Source: an uncultured Clostridia bacterium
GTDB lineage: Bacteria > Bacillota > Clostridia > Christensenellales > Borkfalkiaceae
Assembly (NCBI GenBank): GCA_947572415.1
Contig: CANPBT010000012.1
Coordinates: 1 to 42,038 of the forward strand
Direction of reading: 5' to 3'
Length of the DNA stretch: 42,038 bases
The position numbers and the translations under genes were made by a program. Every line of letters begins with the position of its first letter. The stretch's first letter is position 1. Shown here piece after piece: positions 40,346-42,038 of the stretch. A model generated the notes under the pieces. It did no database searches. It saw nothing but the letters and a program-made list of their open reading frames with translations, and was not told the origin of the DNA.

Positions 40346-41305
40346 TTGAACGTTTATTTTATTTATAAATTCAGCGACTACGATAAAATAAAGCGCAAAA
40401 TCGAGGAAATTGAAAATGCCGAAAATATGAACGTGTTTTATTTTAATCCTCACACCGATATAGGAGGAAAATGGAAGTCCAAAGCAAAAACCAAAATAAA
40501 AGACGCCGACGCCGTGTGCTACTTCTTTAATTTAGATTCGGCAAAAAGTAAAACCCGCAACATTAAGTGGGAGTATGATTACGCAGTAAAACAAAATAAA
40601 AAAATAATTGTAATTAACAGCGGCGACGACGTGGATTTACTTGATAAATTGCGTACTCTGGAAAAAAAGAATAATTTGTTAAATAACGTTTTCAACCGTG
40701 ATTATACTGAAAAAACCATTGCCCGCAAGCCCGTTTCTTTTAAAGAGGGAAAAGAAAAGTTGGAAGAGCAGTCGTCCTGGAATATAAATAAAGAAGTGAT
40801 GATTGCCGACGAATCCGATTTACACAATAAGGATAAAGAAAATTATTATAATTTGTTGATGGATCAATATAAGGTAATGGTTCAGACTTCGGAGAAATTG
40901 ATGGAACGCAGACAGACGACAAGCAACCTATATACAACCGTATGCACCGCTTTGGTTGCGCTTGTCGGCTCTGCGTTTGCATTCGAAAATATGTACGCCA
41001 TAGGTGTTATCTTCTTTTTTACGGGAGTAATCAATATTATTCTGTCGCTTAACTGGTCGCGAGCGCTTGACAGTTATGACAAAAATAATGAAGGCAAATA
41101 TGCGGTTTTAAACGAAATAGAAAAACGCCTGCCCGCAAATCTTTTCGATTCAGAGTATAAATACAATAAATTCAACGGTATAAAATCGTTTTCTCACAGA
41201 GAAAAGAAACTGCCGTATATGTTTACCTTCATAGGCGCCGTTTTTATTGCAATAGGCGTTATTTTCGGTGTGCTGGTACTTTGCGATTTCAATATTTTCG
41301 CATAA
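40346..41305 (+). CDS. TIR-like plus RipA/SLATT-like membrane protein (TTG start)
   Basis: A 319-residue two-part protein. Residues 1-92 form a TIR-like alpha/beta domain: VYFIYKFSDYDKI, IKDADAVCYFFN and IKWEYDYAVKQNKKIIVIN, with Trp75-Glu76 in place of the TIR catalytic glutamate region. Residues ~165-319 match the RipA/SLATT-type membrane module: MVQTSEKLMERRQTTSNLYT before two helices (195-235), NWSRALDSYDKNNEGKYAVL and KRLPANLF, then LPYMFTFIGAVFIAIGVIFG. Such pairings are known from nucleotide-signalled anti-phage systems in which membrane damage is the output; here defence is inferred from domain type. TTG 40346 is seven bases after GAGGAGGT. It is AT-richer than the genes to its left. 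Confidence 0.75.
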   Translation: MNVYFIYKFSDYDKIKRKIEEIENAENMNVFYFNPHTDIGGKWKSKAKTKIKDADAVCYFFNLDSAKSKTRNIKWEYDYAVKQNKKIIVINSGDDVDLLDKLRTLEKKNNLLNNVFNRDYTEKTIARKPVSFKEGKEKLEEQSSWNINKEVMIADESDLHNKDKENYYNLLMDQYKVMVQTSEKLMERRQTTSNLYTTVCTALVALVGSAFAFENMYAIGVIFFFTGVINIILSLNWSRALDSYDKNNEGKYAVLNEIEKRLPANLFDSEYKYNKFNGIKSFSHREKKLPYMFTFIGAVFIAIGVIFGVLVLCDFNIFA

Positions 41306-41448
41306 ATCGCGTGTGTTTAAATGCAAGTATATACTATCTATAGATCAGTTCGCACGCTATTGTATTCTAAAAAGAGGAGGAATAAAGCGTACTTCCAATA
41401 GGGAATTAAAAAACTAAATTATTAAGAGTTATACTTTCAAGCAAGGAC

Positions 41449-41483
41449 AAAAGCTCTCGAACGATATGTTCGAGAGCTTTTTA
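41449..41483 (+). terminator. Terminator in the gap between the TIR-like gene and the lipoprotein gene
   Basis: Stem AAAAGCTCTCGAAC / GTTCGAGAGCTTTTT with loop GATAT at 41449-41482. It lies 140 bases after the TIR-like gene. In the gap 41306-41448 I see a GAGGAGGAATAAAG site at about 41382 but no gene behind it. Confidence 0.85.
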
Positions 41484-41517
41484 CTACAAACCTTTTAGAA
41501 AGATAAATTGAAATTTA

Positions 41518-41961
41518 TTAAAAATCTTTTATAAATCCAGTATAAATAATGCCCCTATCCGAATCAATAATTATATTTTGGGGTTTTAACCCGTATGCCT
41601 TAAAAATTACAACATTATTCTTAAATCCGATTACTATACAATTATCGTCTTTTTCATAGGAATTGTATAGTGAATTGTTGTTCCAAGTGAGAACTTCTAT
41701 AAAATATTCGCCACTACTGCTGGTAATAGATCCGTTTACTTGCCCTAAAACTGCAACAATATCCTCTTTTGTTGTGCCAAATTGAACGCTTTGATATTTT
41801 TTAAGCCATTCATCTTTTTGTTTCAAAATTTCGTTTTCTTCTTGAACTGTTGTCAGTTCATTATATAATTTGTCATAATCTTCTTTTGGAACAGAATTAC
41901 ACCCCGCAAGGATTAAGACGCATAAAACTGCCATAATCATTATTGCGACTAATTTTTTCAT
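41518..41961 (-). CDS. Lipoprotein with SmpA/OmlA-like domain
   Basis: A 147-residue exported lipoprotein. The signal peptide ends in the lipobox LAGC, with cysteine at residue 21, followed by a short coiled-coil-like stretch (LYNELTTVQEENEILKQKDE). Residues ~60-147 start VQFGTTKEDIVAVLGQVNG, the opening of the small SmpA/BamE-like alpha-beta fold, and continue with TWNNNSLYNSYEKDDNCIVI. This fold in Gram-positive lipoproteins has no settled role. CTAGGAGAAT lies before the ATG. AT-rich like the neighbouring TIR-like gene, and convergent with it. Confidence 0.8.
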   Translation of the reverse strand: MKKLVAIMIMAVLCVLILAGCNSVPKEDYDKLYNELTTVQEENEILKQKDEWLKKYQSVQFGTTKEDIVAVLGQVNGSITSSSGEYFIEVLTWNNNSLYNSYEKDDNCIVIGFKNNVVIFKAYGLKPQNIIIDSDRGIIYTGFIKDF

Positions 41962-42038
41962 CGTTAATTCTCCTAGTTAAATAGAAATTTATCTTACATC
42001 GGTTTTAGATTTTTATTAAGCCGTTCTACCATCCACGC

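Noticed and set aside
41976..42038. Further gene at the right edge
   Set aside because: Only a short AT-rich stretch remains after the lipoprotein gene; no start or frame that can be supported.

Overview
The window is a bacterial chromosome segment. Its ribosomal gene order (S10-spc-alpha with secY, adk, map, a KOW protein, infA and rpmJ in place), zinc-type S14, S4 and L36, TTG/GTG starts with strong AGGAGG-type ribosome binding sites, and TTGACA/TATAAT promoters all point to a Bacillota (Firmicutes) member, most likely an uncultured-type gut Clostridia. My guess of a Christensenellales/Borkfalkia-like lineage is inference from the DUF5685, uL15-like and M60-like genes. No rRNA, tRNA, CRISPR array or intact transposon was seen.

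Layout. (1) 1-4950: a gene cut by the left edge with a Pro-Glu repeat and an L15-like C-terminal domain; a DUF2188 protein; two tandem G3E (CobW-like) P-loop GTPase genes, one with a His/Cys metal-binding array and one fused to a YcgQ/DUF1980-like domain; a divergent XRE regulator/YccF membrane protein pair sharing an operator-like palindrome; and a 56-codon small gene preceded by an 11-bp-phased TGTGGA array. (2) 4966-7020, minus strand: an EF-G-like GTPase. (3) 7193-23831: one long S10-spc-alpha cluster, from a consensus promoter and structured leader through 26 ribosomal protein genes plus secY, adk, map, a KOW gene, infA and rpoA. Three of its intergenic gaps carry palindromic repeats of two different families. 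(4) 23900-27760: a small two-helix membrane protein, an exact 135-bp tandem repeat, and minus-strand genes for a YfcE-type phosphodiesterase, a cardiolipin synthase and a dehydrogenase-like protein without catalytic zinc ligands. (5) 27885-28990: a structured, terminator-containing leader in front of a Big2-domain lipoprotein. (6) 29067-40280: a plus-strand run with very short gaps, trpS, DUF5685, J-like/TPR protein, membrane protein, rlmD, DUF445, an 1876-residue surface protein and a 50-codon gene, ending in a hairpin that overlaps the last stop codon. (7) 40279-42038: a visibly AT-richer end with a TIR-like plus RipA/SLATT-like membrane protein under its own consensus promoter, and a divergently placed SmpA-like lipoprotein.

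How it fits together. The core makes ribosomes, RNA polymerase alpha and the Sec channel, with nucleotide (adk), N-terminal processing (map) and initiation (infA) functions attached. Several ribosomal proteins here carry zinc Cys motifs (S14, S4, L36, and L24 with CxxC pairs), and the cell also carries two G3E GTPases of a family linked to zinc handling. The most novel-looking pieces are the TIR-like/RipA-like membrane protein (possible defence gene), the M60-like domain that has lost its HExxH motif inside the giant surface protein, the structured leader at 27918-28083, the TGTGGA array, and the palindromic repeat families inside the ribosomal operon.
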